64,000 bases of DNA, from assembly GCA_023014365.1 (NCBI GenBank), contig JAEBUN010000015.1:372001-436000 (forward strand), given 5' to 3'. How positions within the stretch are numbered: the stretch's first letter is position 1; every line of letters begins with the position of its first letter. This document shows, piece by piece, positions 33,240 to 45,516 of this stretch. The position numbers and the translations under genes are program-made. The notes beneath the pieces were generated by a model that saw nothing but the letters and a program-made list of their open reading frames with translations, ran no database searches and had not been told where the DNA came from. This stretch comes from Lepiota brunneoincarnata. Lineage: Eukaryota; Basidiomycota; Agaricomycetes; Agaricales; Agaricaceae.

Positions 33240-36200
33240 TCACCGTCCAGGAAATGCACCCGGTATCTGCTGTCTCCTACGCTCCGGGTGGTGGAAGTAC
33301 GTCCCATACCGCGACGTCCTTGACGGGCTCGTCGGTCCCAAAGGCGTCGCAGTGGTCGAATCTGTACTCGCCAACGACGCAATGCTCTGCTCCAAACCTC
33401 CTCCACTCGTCTGTACGTCAGCATCTTGCTGTTCTTCGTCGCTATCATCATCACCATCATCCAAGTCTAGCCAATCTCCATTATCCGGCAACATAATCAC
33501 TCCAGACCCGTGATCAAAGCTGAGTCGGTGGTGCAACGTGGCCCCAGGCTGTGTCTGCGACCGGCGAGCGTTAGGTCGCACATCTCCCCATGGGTTCTGA
33601 ACAGCCGTTGCATCCGTTGGTATTTCCTGTACCCCACTGTTCACCGGGGGGGAGGACGGGCCAACTTCCTGATTCCCTCGGCTGCGGCCACGCACAATAC
33701 TATACCGTTTACGCAACGTAAGTACGACCGCCTGTCCATCATCTTTTGCGTTACGCTGATTGTTGTGGTTATGATTCACCAATGTCTGCCCTTTCTTTAG
33801 AGGAAGCCATGGTTCGGGTAACACACCGTTGAGTGCTGGGTGCCCATACCGCCTCTTCCCAGTGCTACATATCACAGTCAGGTGAACAACCCATTATATG
33901 ATATATGCCGAAACACACTTAAGAACCCCACTATACCAATTGGCCATTGGCGGTTGCGACTATCACAGTTCTCAGCGCCTGCACAAATAACACCAGCGTC
34001 CTCACTCACATAATCAGTCCGTTCATCTTCAGGAGCAACATACAACGTGTCATCATTTTGTGCATACCTCCTCCGATTCAGATTACTGCAAGCCCATCCT
34101 TCAATCAGCTCCAAATCTCATCACGCGAACAAAATTCCTCACCTCTGTGACCAAGTAACCGGATGCCCTGCCCTAAGTCTAAACACATCCGCTGTCTCCT
34201 CTCCCCTCTGCACCTCAAACACCGAGCTCAAACTAACATACTTGCTCAGCGGCCTCAACGACTTATCCACATGCCATGACCACGCGACCGTGCCCAACAG
34301 CAATGGCACCAACAGCGACGATAGCACCCATGATTTCCTCAACGTAAAGATGCCGGTCATGAATAGCAAGAAGATCACGACGCCCCAAATGAGTCGAATA
34401 AAGGTAATGGGCCAAGCTTGACCCTGGGACTCATACGGTTTATAGAACACTAGGTGACAGTCAGCCCAACGGCATTCAAAGGAAGTCTGATACCCACCGA
34501 AGAGCAACTTGTACTTGTAAACAACGTATCCCACACCGAAATAAATAGCGCCGAAGATGACGATCAGCGGCTGTTGCACGCTATACAGCATCGTTATCAC
34601 AAACATCAGTATGGCCTGGGGGTAGACCACCCCATAATTAATCATTGGTGGAGCATTCAATTCTGCAAAATCTAGCCAAAATAGTCAAGTAGGTAACGTG
34701 TGGAAGACATCATGCACTCATACCTCGTGGTGTTCTCGTCCAGAACAAACGGTAAAAGAACCGGGGTATTATAACACCCAAGTTCAACAGCTGCAAGGGC
34801 ATGATACCAAGACCTTGCAAGATAACATATGACAAGAAGAAATGTCGAGCTCGTCCGGCTTGTAGCGCTAGCGCTAGCTTTTCCGGGACCTTGGCCGGGG
34901 AATTTGCTAAATCGCGGACCAGCTGCCAATAGGTCGTTGCAAGCAGGAAAATGAATACGACGTTGATAAGGAGGAATAAGAAGTATCTAGCAGAAAGTGC
35001 ATCAGAAAAGGCTGATGACGACATTGAAGACAACATACTTTTTCAAGAGCGAATACTCGACCCAGCTGCGAGCTCTGTAACCCTGGATATAGGTTAAGGC
35101 TAATGGAATGTCAACTCTGCCCACCAAGTCGATACGACAGTACTTACCCTCGAGCATAAAAGGCAATAAGGCGTTTAGAGTGATCATGGCAACACTGGGC
35201 AATGAGTTCTGCACAATGGCTCGCACTTGATCGTTCGAATCGATGAGGGTTCCAAGCCAAGGCATAGTCTTCTTGATCTCTTTGTAGCTTAGCAATCCAG
35301 CCAGAGCGGTGATTGGGATAAACCAGAAGAACAATAGCAATGCCATTAGAACGAGAACAAATAAGTCACGCGTGCGGATCGTCGTGGGCGATGGAGCCAT
35401 GTTCGCCCAGACGATATCACGAGGTTCAGGCGCAGGATATGTCGATATTTGGAAAGGGTTGGGATGCATGAGCCACCTGAAGTGCAATTTGCTAAACAAT
35501 TGTTGAGAATTCCACATCACCAATACTTCAGAAAACTCACAGAGCTGGACATCTTTTCAAAGGTTACAAATGCCGATGTAGTAGCCCTAAACTTTCCAGT
35601 CCGACGCTTCTTCTTGACAAGCTCGTCGGCCTCTTTGAACTTTCTCTCTAGATACTCCAATGCATCAACTTTGGGCTTAAACCAACCAGGGCGGATCGTA
35701 GGACGAGGTTTGTGAGGAACAACAAATTTGGGAGGAGCACTTCCTTCGACATCGGCGTCCACTAAAGGCATTATGTTGCTCTCCGGATCATACTCCTCGA
35801 CTATGCTCGGATTTCCAACGTAGTCCACCCAAACCTTTTCCAAGGCCAGGAGCGCCTGTGTCCTCTGATCCAGCAATTGCTTCAAGATTCCCACCTCCCG
35901 ACAGACGGTAACACTCTCAACAGCAAGTCCCATGTTCTCAAAATACTCCGCAAGCGGTCTCTCACCCTGCAAGTGCTTAGGGAGACTGGTAACGAGGACA
36001 GTGCGCGCAGGAATGGAATGCACGAGTTCGAGGGAGAAGAGTTGCCGGGAACGGATGAAACGACGGTAATTCTTGTAAGTGAAGTAGAGGGCAAGCACGG
36101 TGAATAAATAAGTGAAGATGAGGTGCACAGAGAGATAGGAATCGGCGTCGCTGATGAGGTCAAGCCAGTCACGACCAGGGAATGGAAAAGTTCCATTCGT

Positions 36201-36952
36201 ATCTGGGGTTGGTCCATCCAAAGATCGAGGTCGACCATGAATTGAGGGATGTAGGAAGACGGTGGGCCAATCATCTCCATCATTTGGCCAATCATCCTCT
36301 TCCCCTAAATCTTTATTGTGCTACCCAACACAAGTTAAGAAACAGTCCGGACAACTAGCGACAAACCCACCTTCCAGTTGAGCGGCATAAGTATAGTTAC
36401 GGCGAAGAGTGAGCATACCGAAAAGAGCTGAAAAGCAGTCTTGAAAAAATTCAGAAGCTGAACAATGGTGAGTGAGGGTGGAACAACGTGCGCAGTAGAT
36501 TGCGCACCACTGCAGCGTCCAGCCCTACGATCTGTAGTACGGTAAACTCGGAGGTCCTAATTGTAGGCATAATCCAGCCAAAGAATGCTTGATGAGCATG
36601 GGCCTCGTGAGGCGAAAAGCCTACGACTGGTGTCACGACAAGCCTGAAATGGACGGAGAGAGCGATCACCTTTCAGTTTGGTCCTAGGGGCAAAGAGAAG
36701 CGGCCATCGTGTGCGACAGTATGAGAAGAGCATAAATGAAATAAGTCCGACGGTTGCAGAGATGGTGAACTGAGTGGTGAACCAAGGTCCCTCGAACTTT
36801 TCTGCAAATCTGTTAGGAAGAGTAGAACGAGAGGATGCTAGTGACATACGCATTGGGGGTGAGCCCGGGGGAAGATTATGCTCATCCCCATCGCCACTTT
36901 CTGTGCGAAGGAGGGCGGAGAGGAGGGCGGGGAGGTAGTCCACAGTAGTCAT
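33240..36952 (-). CDS. CSC1/OSCA-like calcium-permeable channel (DUF221, RSN1/PHM7 family)
   Basis: Minus strand, start ATG at 36952, stop at 33240, about ten short introns. Order: N-terminal TM region (TTQFTISATVGLISFMLF; IRTSEFTVLQIVGLDAAV; LLNFFKTAFQLFSVCSLFAV); cytosolic domain (LISDADSYLSVHLIFTYLF..., ARTVLVTSLPKHLQGE, then a 14-3-3-like charged region to about 35,590); the RSN1-type TM core (PAPEPRDIVWANM; LVLMALLLFFWFIPI; YFLFLLINVVFIFLL; AILMFVITMLYSV; RLIWGVVIFLLF). A hydrophilic Ser/Asp-rich tail of about 210 residues ends at 33240. Proteins of this family are osmosensitive or mechanosensitive cation channels of plasma or internal membranes. At about 35464, one extra base seems to shift the frame between QIALQVAHA and PNPFQIS; see findings. 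Confidence 0.85.
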
Positions 36953-37343
36953 GGTGGATGCGCTCTAGAGGGCCGGCTGGGGCGCGAATGAACGTGATAT
37001 TTGTCACGTGTCCGCAGAGCTGGTGTATGATTATATTTGAACGTGAGATAGTCGAGGACTAGGACTGATGTCTACCATCGTCCTATGCCAGTGGATGCTT
37101 AGCGGCCTGGAATAATAGTAATTGTGATAATCACTGCATTGTCCTGTACGACCTATGAGCAGCGTCTTTCAACGATTTCTATCAAGTCACCTCCCCAGGC
37201 TTATTAGTACAATGAAAAGAGAGGAAACGTGATACATATTTGGCAAACCCCCTATGGAACAAATATAGAGTAAACAAAAACAGAACCAAAGGTAGTTTAA
37301 AATAAACATTTTTTCGCGTTTCTGCCCTCCAACTCGTCCCGCC

Positions 37344-39080
37344 ATGTCTGTACGGGTCACTAATTATCCCGCCATTCACAACGCACCGCTAGTTGGCCTC
37401 GCAGAGGGCAATGGCTCCTTTAGCAATCTCCAGCTCGCTGGCCTCGTCCTCACCGTTCCTTACCTCCTCAAGTGGTTCTTACCCCTCCTCAACCGTGGTG
37501 GCTTCAAAACCTACCTGTTTCTCCTCATTCTTACTGGAGTCCCCACCACTATCGCTTATTGGACACTCATGAGTCACATTGGCGCGCGTCATAATGAGAA
37601 GGTCATCCTCCCTGGCAAGGACATTGACGAGTACATTACTATCAAGGATGAAGAGCTCAAAAGACTCTACAAGGGCAAGGTCAAAATCCCCATGCAAGTC
37701 TTTCATGACGCGTACTTTGACGACAAGGTTGACTTCAAAGGTCAGCGGCACCCTCTTTGGCTTCAATATTGACTAACTCACGCTTTTGTCCACAGGTGAC
37801 GTGTTAGACATTATGGAACAACGACATGACTGGGCCAAGTTCAACTTTACTATGGAGTTGTTTAAATACGTCCTTACCGTCTTGATTCCCGTGGTCATTT
37901 CCCACTCTCAGTTACAGGATGAGGAACAAGTTCGTGACCATTATGATCGTATGTCGATTCAATACATACACCTAAACCTTGCTCACTTTTCCTGCAGGTG
38001 GCGATGACTTTTACTCCTGGTTTCTTGGTCCCCGTATGATTTATACCTCTGGTATTGTTCTCAACCCGGACGTCGAAGAATCTCTCGAGACCCTGCAGGA
38101 CAACAAACTTGCCGTCGTCTGCAGCAAACTTGACCTCAAGTCCGAGGATCGTCTCTTGGATATCGGTTGCGGTTGGGGTACCCTCGTTGCTTATGCCGCG
38201 AAGAACTCTGGTTGTGATGCCACTGGGGTTACACTTGCAAGAAATCAGGCCAAGTTCGGAACGGAGCGCATTGCAAGCAATGGAGTGAGTATCCATGTTG
38301 ACTTTTACAACCTCGGTACTGACGTCCTGCTAGGTTTCCCCTGACCGTGCCCGTATTCTTTGCTCTGACTACCGTGACATCCCCACCGGCACCACCTATA
38401 CCAAGATTGTCAGCCTGGAAATGGCGGAAGTACGACACCTGCTCTTTGCTGAAATGTCCGGCTCATCCCACTTATAGCATGTCGGTGTCCGTCGCTACTC
38501 CCAATTCCTGAGCCAAGTCTATAACCTCCTCGATGATGATGGCATCTTTGTTTTTCAAGTTGCTGGTATCCGACCCGCATGGCAATACGAAGATCTCATC
38601 TGGTGTGTTTACCCAATCCCTTTGCTTCAATCCCTCACACCTCGGTCGTAGGGGCCTCTTCATGAACAAATACATCTTCCCTGGCGCTGATGCCTCCTGC
38701 TCTCTCGGTTGGGTCATCAACAAGGTATGTCGTCCATATCACCCCTGACGACAGCTCTTATACCCCCTCCTCCATTGTAGCTTGAGAATGCTGGTTTTGA
38801 AGTAAAGAATGTTGACGTCCTTGGTGTCCATTACTCTGCTACCATCTATCGCTGGTACCGGAACTGGGTCAACAACAAAGAAAACGTTATCAAGGCTTAC
38901 GGCGAGAGGTGGTACAGGATCTGGGTGTTCTTCCTCGCCTACAGCACTATCATCAGTCGCCAGGGCAGTGCTTCTGTTTTCCAGATCACCCTCCACAAGA
39001 ATTTGAACGCCTACCACCGCATTGAAGGTGTCAAAAATCATGCCTCTATCCATGCCAAGCTTGACTGGGAACCCATGTAA
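37344..39080 (+). CDS. Sphingolipid C9-methyltransferase (cyclopropane-fatty-acid-synthase fold)
   Basis: Seven exons (37344-37740, 37796-37948, 37998-38284, 38334-38429, 38478-38602, 38652-38724, 38781-39080) give 476 residues with no frame break. Two hydrophobic segments near residues 30-80 would anchor it in the ER. The SAM-binding glycine-rich motif LLDIGCGWGTLVAYAAK lies near residue 240, preceded by a DDFYSWFLGPRMIYTSG segment characteristic of fungal sphingolipid C9-methyltransferases. FMNKYIFPGADASCSLGWV follows in the C-terminal half. The enzyme adds a methyl group to C9 of the 4,8-sphingadienine base of glucosylceramides, which affects hyphal growth and membrane structure. It is divergent from the CSC1-like gene with 391 bp between starts. 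An ordinary cyclopropane synthase is less likely because of the N-terminal TM segments. Confidence 0.85.
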
Positions 39081-40025
39081 GACATCGTTTGTCACTCAGA
39101 TTAAGAGTGCAAATCTAACCCTGCTCTGCAATAGATTGATTGAATGAACCATACAGATCCTCCCGATTAAATCACTAGAATTTCTGGATTATAGCAAGAA
39201 TTTTACTCTAAATTACAGTATTACCTAGAGCCATTATCTTGTGGACTGGACATATTTAATGCTTCATTTATACCCATTAAAACATGGCTCACTCAGTTTG
39301 TGCAACCAAATGTCTTAGAAGATCTAATATGCATATACATTGTCTTTGATGGCATAAATATATTAAATGCTGTGAATACTTAGTCCTGATGATTTATGGG
39401 CTGTGATTGGCAATCCCTGAAGCTAGGGATGCTGAGGTCTTCAAACTCCACCAATGACCACTGATGCTCATCAGTACTCAAGCTCTTGTGGTGCACACAT
39501 GTCCCCCCTTCCCTACTCATCCTCATGAGAAAAGGTCTTGTCATCAAATAGAAATTGTAATAAAAACATGTACAATCAGCTCAGAATTGAAAAAAAGTGT
39601 CCCCTCCTATGCACATTGCTAATGGTTAAATACCTATGGGGTAGATAGGGTGGTTCAGTTTGTTAAGTGTGCTAAGTGGTGCATTTGGCCAAATAAGTAA
39701 CTTAACATTGGCCAATTTACATTGAAAATATTGAGCACTCTACTTGCTCAGGTCCTCATTTATTGTTTCCACCTCCATTATTATGTTATTTTGTTTATTT
39801 CATTTTTATAGTCTTATTATCAGGAGTATATAATAGGTACAGACAAAGATGAACCCCTGCATATTTGCAATAGGTCTCTGTTTTCCACTGCTCTGAAATC
39901 TCTCAATCCAACAATTAACATATGGCCAGTGGTAAGCCAGGAAGTAAGCATCAGGGTTAGAGTGTTCCCATCAATCCATCATTTTCTTTTTTCAGTTTGC
40001 AGCATGTAAGTCTCTATCTAGTTCT
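39081..40025. other. AT-rich, CpG-poor spacer with a dispersed repeat
   Basis: No gene is seen. About 39,690-39,920 is related to 28,340-28,530 (shared GAGCACTCT-like, GTATATAATRGGTAC and GATGAACCCCTGCA stretches), so the same repeat family lies on both sides of the gene island. Confidence 0.5.
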
Positions 40026-40528
40026 CACTACTGGTGTACAACTATATTTGAGCATGAGATATTCTTTAATTATATGCTAAAATATCAGATGGGATATTAT
40101 AGCTGTAGATATAATAAATATCCATTGTTATCCTACCTTGAGATATTTTTATTTTGGCTCAATATTGCAAACAGAATAGTTATGATATCAGGAAGTATAC
40201 ATATGTTGCAATTGAATATCTATTCAATATATGTCATATGTTACTGTTATGTAAGTGTAAACCAAATAAATATTGCACATGGAGATATGATGCTGACAAC
40301 AAGCAAAATATATCATTTTGAGATATGCCTTACATAACTGGGCTATTGTCAACAACAATATCATAATCCATATCCAGAATATACAGTGATTCCCCACAAC
40401 TTGAGATGACTTTTTGTTGACCAGAACTAACAAGTATTAGGCATATTAAACAATGAAAATATTATGGCAACATATGCAAGAATGTCTCCTCTACCCATTA
40501 AAAATTAGTGAGCATTATCAGAAATATA

Positions 40529-42123
40529 CAGTGACCCACAAAACCGTTCCAATATTTTGTACTTTTGACTTAAAGTAGTAATAGCTCAGTAAATAAAATA
40601 TCTAAATTTGTGAATATATTAATAAACATAGCCAAATATGTCATATCTGACCCTGCAAAATCGCGTTATGTAATACTTCTAAATGAGGCAATTATGAATT
40701 TTGTAAGCATTTTAAGTCATTGGAACAGTTTTGTCAATGGTAATTTTTAATACTAATCCAAGCAATCACATGACTCTGTTGATTGTGAATCAACAAGATC
40801 ATGTGACCATGTGTCTTTGACATATAAATAGATGTGCTGACAGCCATGTCCCATCATTCTCAACCCCCCTACCTACCATGAAGCCATTATCTTCTACTCT
40901 AAAGCAAACCATCCTCTCTTTGCTAAATTCTCATCATTCCTATACTAAAATTGTGGTGTTGGGCACAGTACCATATCCAGGCTAGCCTCTAAAAATTGTT
41001 CCAGCCTTACTAAATCACTTGGAGGACGTCCTTCAAAACTCTCTACCACTAATATTCAGCATGCTATCCATCTTATCTCTGCTGGCAAGGCTGAAACTGC
41101 TGTAGATATAGCCAAATCTCTTGCTCCCATCATTGGGACATCAGTCTCTTCACAGACTGTAGCAAGGCATCTCAAACAGGCAGGAATGAAGGCTGTAGTC
41201 AAGCAAAAAAAGCCTTTACTCTCTGACAAGCATAGGAGGGCTAGGCTGGATTTTGCTCTGACACACCAGCATTGGACTGTGGAGGACTGGAAGCTGGTTG
41301 TATGGTCTGATGAGACCAAAATTAATTGTTTGGGGTCAGATGGGAGGAAGTGGGGATGGAAAAAGAAGGGAGAGGGGCTTAGTGAAAGATTGGTCAAGGG
41401 AACTCTGAAGTATGGAGGAGGATCAGTGATGGTTTGGGGCTGTATGCTGTGGGATGGCCCAGGCTATGCAGTGAGGATTGATGGAAGGATGGATGCAGAG
41501 TTGTTTGTGCAAATTTTGGAGGAAGATTTGAAGAAGAGTCTCTGGTGGTACAAGCTTAAACCCCAAGATATTATCTTCCAGCAAGATAATGACCCCAAAC
41601 ACAAGAGTACACTGGCCAAAGAATGGTTTCAAAAAAATCATTTTAGGCTCCTAACCTGGCCAGCACAGTCACCTGACCTCAATCCCATTGAACACTTATG
41701 GGAATATGTGAAGAGAAGTTGGGAGAGTATGAATCTCCTCCCAAGGGTATGGAGGAGTTGTGGCAGAGGGTAGAAAAGGAGTGGGATGCTATTCCAGCTT
41801 CTGAGTGTCAGAAGTTAATTGAAAGTATGCCTAGAAGAGTAGCAGCTGTACTCAAAGCCAGGGGGGGCTACTCTAAGTACTAGAAATAATAGGATAGCCT
41901 AGTATAATATGTCATTGACAAAACTGTTCCAATGACTTAAAATGATTACAAAATTCATAATTGCCTAATTTGGAAGTATTACATAACGCGACTTTGCAGG
42001 GTCAGATATGACATATTTGGCTATGTTTATAAATATATTCACAAATTTAGCTATTTTATTTACTGAGCTATTACTACTTTAAGTCAAAAGTACAAAACAT
42101 TGGAACGGTTTTGTGGGTCACTG
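40529..42123 (+). mobile_element. Tc1-type DNA transposon, second family (1595 bp)
   Basis: The ends are CAGTGACCCACAAAACCG and its inverse, flanked by TA at 40527-40528 and 42124-42125. TIRs are about 210 bp. Each has CAAAACCGTTCCA at the outer end (40539-40551) and the inverse-oriented TGGAACAGTTTTG at the inner end (40721-40733), the same layout as in the 4695 and 43779 elements. Confidence 0.9.
40878..41883 (+). pseudogene. Tc1 family transposase, two frameshifts, catalytic residues kept
   Basis: The start is at 40878 (MKPLSSTLKQ). A shift lies at about 40960-40975 after the first helix-turn-helix, and another at about 41715 just after the catalytic glutamate. The catalytic domain is open from 41186 to 41773: VWSDETKIN (Asp), FQQDNDPKHKS (Asp), SPDLNPIEHLWEYVKR (Glu). 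The last two, 34 residues apart, make the DD34E triad typical of Tc1. The tail continues in another frame to TAG at 41881. Among the three Tc1 copies here this one is the least damaged. Confidence 0.82.
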
Positions 42124-42635
42124 TATATCAGTAGAAATTATGTTTTGATTCAAGGGATGTCAATTTCCATGATTCTGGACAAGTTGAGATGTACATGACA
42201 CTTCCATTTTTGGGACATGTTACATCCAAATTGGGTATCACATGGGCCTTCATCTTTATCCATCTTGTCATCTTCATCTCCTCTGCTAGTATTAGGTTTC
42301 AAGAAGTCAGATAAGGCTGGTTTTTGAGGTTTCTTAGGCTTGGAAGGCCATTTAATCTTAGAAACCTTTTCAATAGCCAGTTATTGGGTCTCCTCCTTCC
42401 AGGCAGTCAAGATGGCTTCTATCACTAGATCAGGTGTGACATTATCCCTCTGTCACACATCATACCAAAACATAGCTACATTCAAAGCAGGTCAGATTCC
42501 ATTGAATCCAGTGCAACTTCTGGGCTAGTAATGATGGCTAGGACCACCTCCTATATGCTGGAGGTGAAATAAGTCTAGCATGGCACATTGTCCCCCAATA
42601 ATTGTGCTCAAACCAAGGCTAGGGTGTTGAAACTG

Positions 42636-43293
42636 TGTTATATCCATGCCAAACCCAGAGCTTAACCATTATACTTCAGCTTCTCAACTCCATGTGTGCT
42701 CCACATAACAACCCTCTACCCTCCTAACTCAGCCCTGACTCGCTCTGACCATAACCCATTGCCCTGATCATGCAACTATCTCCACACATGCCATGGTCAC
42801 CTGACCCTTGGTGACTCTACTTTCCAGTTCTCCATCTGTAACCAGGAGACATTATCAGTCTCCATACCTGTACTGGTCTCCATTCCATTCATAATCCATT
42901 TGTAATCCATTTGTAACCATATTGGTCTCTGCTTCACTCTGTCCATAGTCAGTACAAGTCATAGTTTGTAAGACCAGTAGTATATATACCATAGGTACTT
43001 GACTTGTACTCCTCAGTCTGATAATCAAATCAAGCAGTGGACCAGCTCCCTGTTCCATATCCTCTCCTCTCTTCTGCCTTGCTCCACTTTGGCCCCAATC
43101 TCCTGAAATACAGACTTGGACAGTAGGAGGGCACAGCACATAAGCTGAGGCCACAAGTCCAACCCCCTGCCCAAAGTACTCTGCCTCAGTCCCAAAGTCT
43201 ACATACTAACTTCACCCTGTCCCCCAGCTACCTTATATCAAGGACACCACCCTGACCCCCCACTTTGGTCCTGATCTGCACCAGGCTCTAACA
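42636..43293 (+). repeat. Solo LTR (662-bp family), CpG-depleted copy
   Basis: It aligns end to end with 7643-8304 and is flanked by AACTG at 42631-42635 and 43294-43298. It has a single CpG, whereas the copy at 7643 has about 23, with TpG or CpA at the matching positions. Confidence 0.92.
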
Positions 43294-43778
43294 AACTGTT
43301 AAAAATCCTAGACTGATGCACAGATTTCTCTTCCACCACTAGCTCAATTCACATAAAAACTGAGTATATTATTGGTATCAGGTACTACTATTTTTCCTAT
43401 TTTTCTGAAACATTTTCACTCACCCAATTTAGAGATATTTGTGTTTGTCTCAAGTTGTCATAGCATCTCAAGTTGTGGGGAATCACTGTAGTGGCATTTA
43501 ATATCTATCATCCATAGTGCACACAATGGGTATCAAATACTGCAATATTCTAAGTATATTATTTAATATTATTATTGACAATAACTAAGTTATGTCATAT
43601 GTATCTCTACACAACATATTTTGCTTATTGTCAGTGTTATATCTCTGCCAATAATATTGTTTTTAGTTTACACCAACATAATATTGGCATATAACATCTA
43701 TCCAATTGTGATATATACTTCCTATTATTCTAAATAGCCCCTTTTGTGACATTGAGCCAAAGTAAAAAATATCTCATA

Positions 43779-45391
43779 CAGTAGGGATCAAAACCCTTCC
43801 AATGTTTTTTTACTTTCACTTATTCCTTGAATAGCTCTAAAGATACTAAAGCTAGGGACTTCATATTTTGACCATATATACCCCTATATCTTATCTACAG
43901 ATTGATATAGTTCTGATTACATAGTATTCTGCTTTGGGAATGTGGTGAATTAAATAATATTTTCAGTATATTGGAAGGGTTTTGCACCTCTCATCTATAA
44001 TCACATGATTTTGTTTAGTGCAATCAAATAGATGCAAATAACAATCATGTGACTATGTAGGATTATATATATATACAGGTGCTCACTTCCCATGCCTAAC
44101 CCAACTCCCCAACCTACTTTACTCTGCTATGAGATCACTTTCTACTATTCAAATCAATCATATCCTCTCTCTCCTAGACAAAGGGGTTTCTGCTACCCAA
44201 ATCTCTTCTACTATGGGCCTTAGCCTTAGTACCATATCCAGACTTTGCTGCTAAACATTGATCAACACTCTCCAAGTCTGTTGGTAGCTGTCCATCCAAG
44301 CTTTCCTCCTCTGATATCCATTATGCCATCAAACTTATCACCTCCCAAAAGGTTGATAATGCTGTCCAGGTTACCAAATCACTTCAAGATATGACCCAGC
44401 AATCTCTCTCTACCAGCACAGTTTGCAGGGCACTCAAAAGAGCTGGAATAAAAGCTGTAGTCAAGATGAAATGACCTTTTCTCAGCACCACTCACTAGCA
44501 GAAGAGGATGGAGTGGGCAGAAGCACATGCCAACTGGACTTTGGAAGACTGAAAGAGGGTAGTTTGGTTAGATAAGACCAAAATAAATCATTTGGGGTCA
44601 GATGGGAGGCATTGGGTTTGGAAAAGGGAGTCAGAGAAGTTAAAAGCTAGGCTAGTAGATGTAACTAGGAAGTTTGGAGGAGGTTCCATCATGGTCTGAG
44701 GCTGTATGTTGTGGGAAAGGGGGGGATTCCCATGCAGAATTGAAGAAAAGATGGATGCTGATCTTTATGTCAGCATTTTAGAGGATGAACTGCAGCAGAG
44801 CCTTGGGTGGTACAAGAAAAAGGCAAGGGATATTGTCTTCCAGCAAGACAATGACTTCAAGCACAAGAGCAGAACAGCCACAAAGTAGTTTAAAAAAGAC
44901 TAAAATGAAGGTTATGGTATGGCCCCCATAGTCTTCCAACCTCAACCCTATTGAACACCTATGGACTTACATCAAAAGAAGGCTTGAGGAGTATAATACT
45001 CCTCCTAGGGGGAATATTGGAGTTGTGGGAGAGGATAGAGGTAGAGTGGAATAAGATTCCACCTTCAGTGTGTCAGAATTTGATTGAAAATATGCCTAGG
45101 AGGGTTCAGGCCATTTTGCAGGCCAGGAGAGGCTATATCAAGTACTGAATACCTATAATTGTATATTGTGTTTAATGAGCTGCAAAACCCTTTCAATGCA
45201 CTGAAAATATTATTTAATTCACCACCACATTCCCAAACCAGATTATTATGCAATTATAACTATATCAATCTGTAGATAAGATATAGGAGTATATATATTT
45301 AAAATATGAAGTCCCTAGCTTTAGTATCTCTAGAGCTATTCAAGGAATAACTGAAAGTAAAAAAACATTGGAAGGGTTTTGATGCTTACTG
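43779..45391 (+). mobile_element. Tc1-type DNA transposon, same family as 4695-6300 (1613 bp)
   Basis: The ends are CAGTAGGGATCAAAACCC and its inverse, flanked by TA at 43777-43778 and 45392-45393. It is opposite in orientation to the copy at 4695 and inserted in the right arm of the fold-back element. It has the same long TIRs with paired CAAAACCCTTCCA motifs (for example 43789-43801 and inverse 43972-43984). Confidence 0.9.
44129..45148 (+). pseudogene. Tc1 family transposase, degraded
   Basis: It begins MRSLSTIQINH and has several stops in the DNA-binding part. The catalytic domain fragments include FQQDNDFKHKS and NLNPIEHLWTYIK. A stop follows TATK near 44887 and frame shifts flank the third catalytic block. 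It is closely related to the transposase at 4935-5951 but retains Glu at the third catalytic position. Confidence 0.8.
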
Positions 45392-45516
45392 TAGATATCT
45401 CAAGGTTAGATAACAAATGTATATTTATTATATCTACAGCTATGATATCCCATCTGATATTTTAGCATATAATTAAAGGATATCTCATGCTTAAATATAG
45501 TCACACACCAGCAGTG

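Larger units (their letters stand above)
40384..43488. mobile_element. TA-flanked transposon with 25-bp TIR CAGTGATTCCCCACAACTTG, itself carrying insertions
   Basis: The ends CAGTGATTCCCCACAACTTG and its inverse (43488) share 25 bp and are flanked by TA at 40382-40383 and 43489-43490. After removing the Tc1 (40529-42123) and the solo LTR (42636-43293), about 0.85 kb remains. On the minus strand, a Lys/Pro-rich stretch (about 42240-42360) could be a transposase C-terminus of the Tc1/pogo superfamily, but it is too decayed to name. Confidence 0.65.
40026..45516. mobile_element. CACTA-like fold-back element with ~350-bp inverted arms, carrying nested insertions
   Basis: The left end CACTACTGGTGTACAAC (40026) and the right end, read inverted as CACTGCTGGTGTGTGAC (45516), begin long inverted arms. 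These can be followed to about 40380 on the left and, after removing the Tc1 at 43779-45391, to about 43495 on the right. TCT flanks both ends (40023-40025, 45517-45519). CACTR ends with a 3-bp duplication are the hallmark of CACTA/EnSpm elements. No transposase of that class is present, so it would be non-autonomous. Confidence 0.6.
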
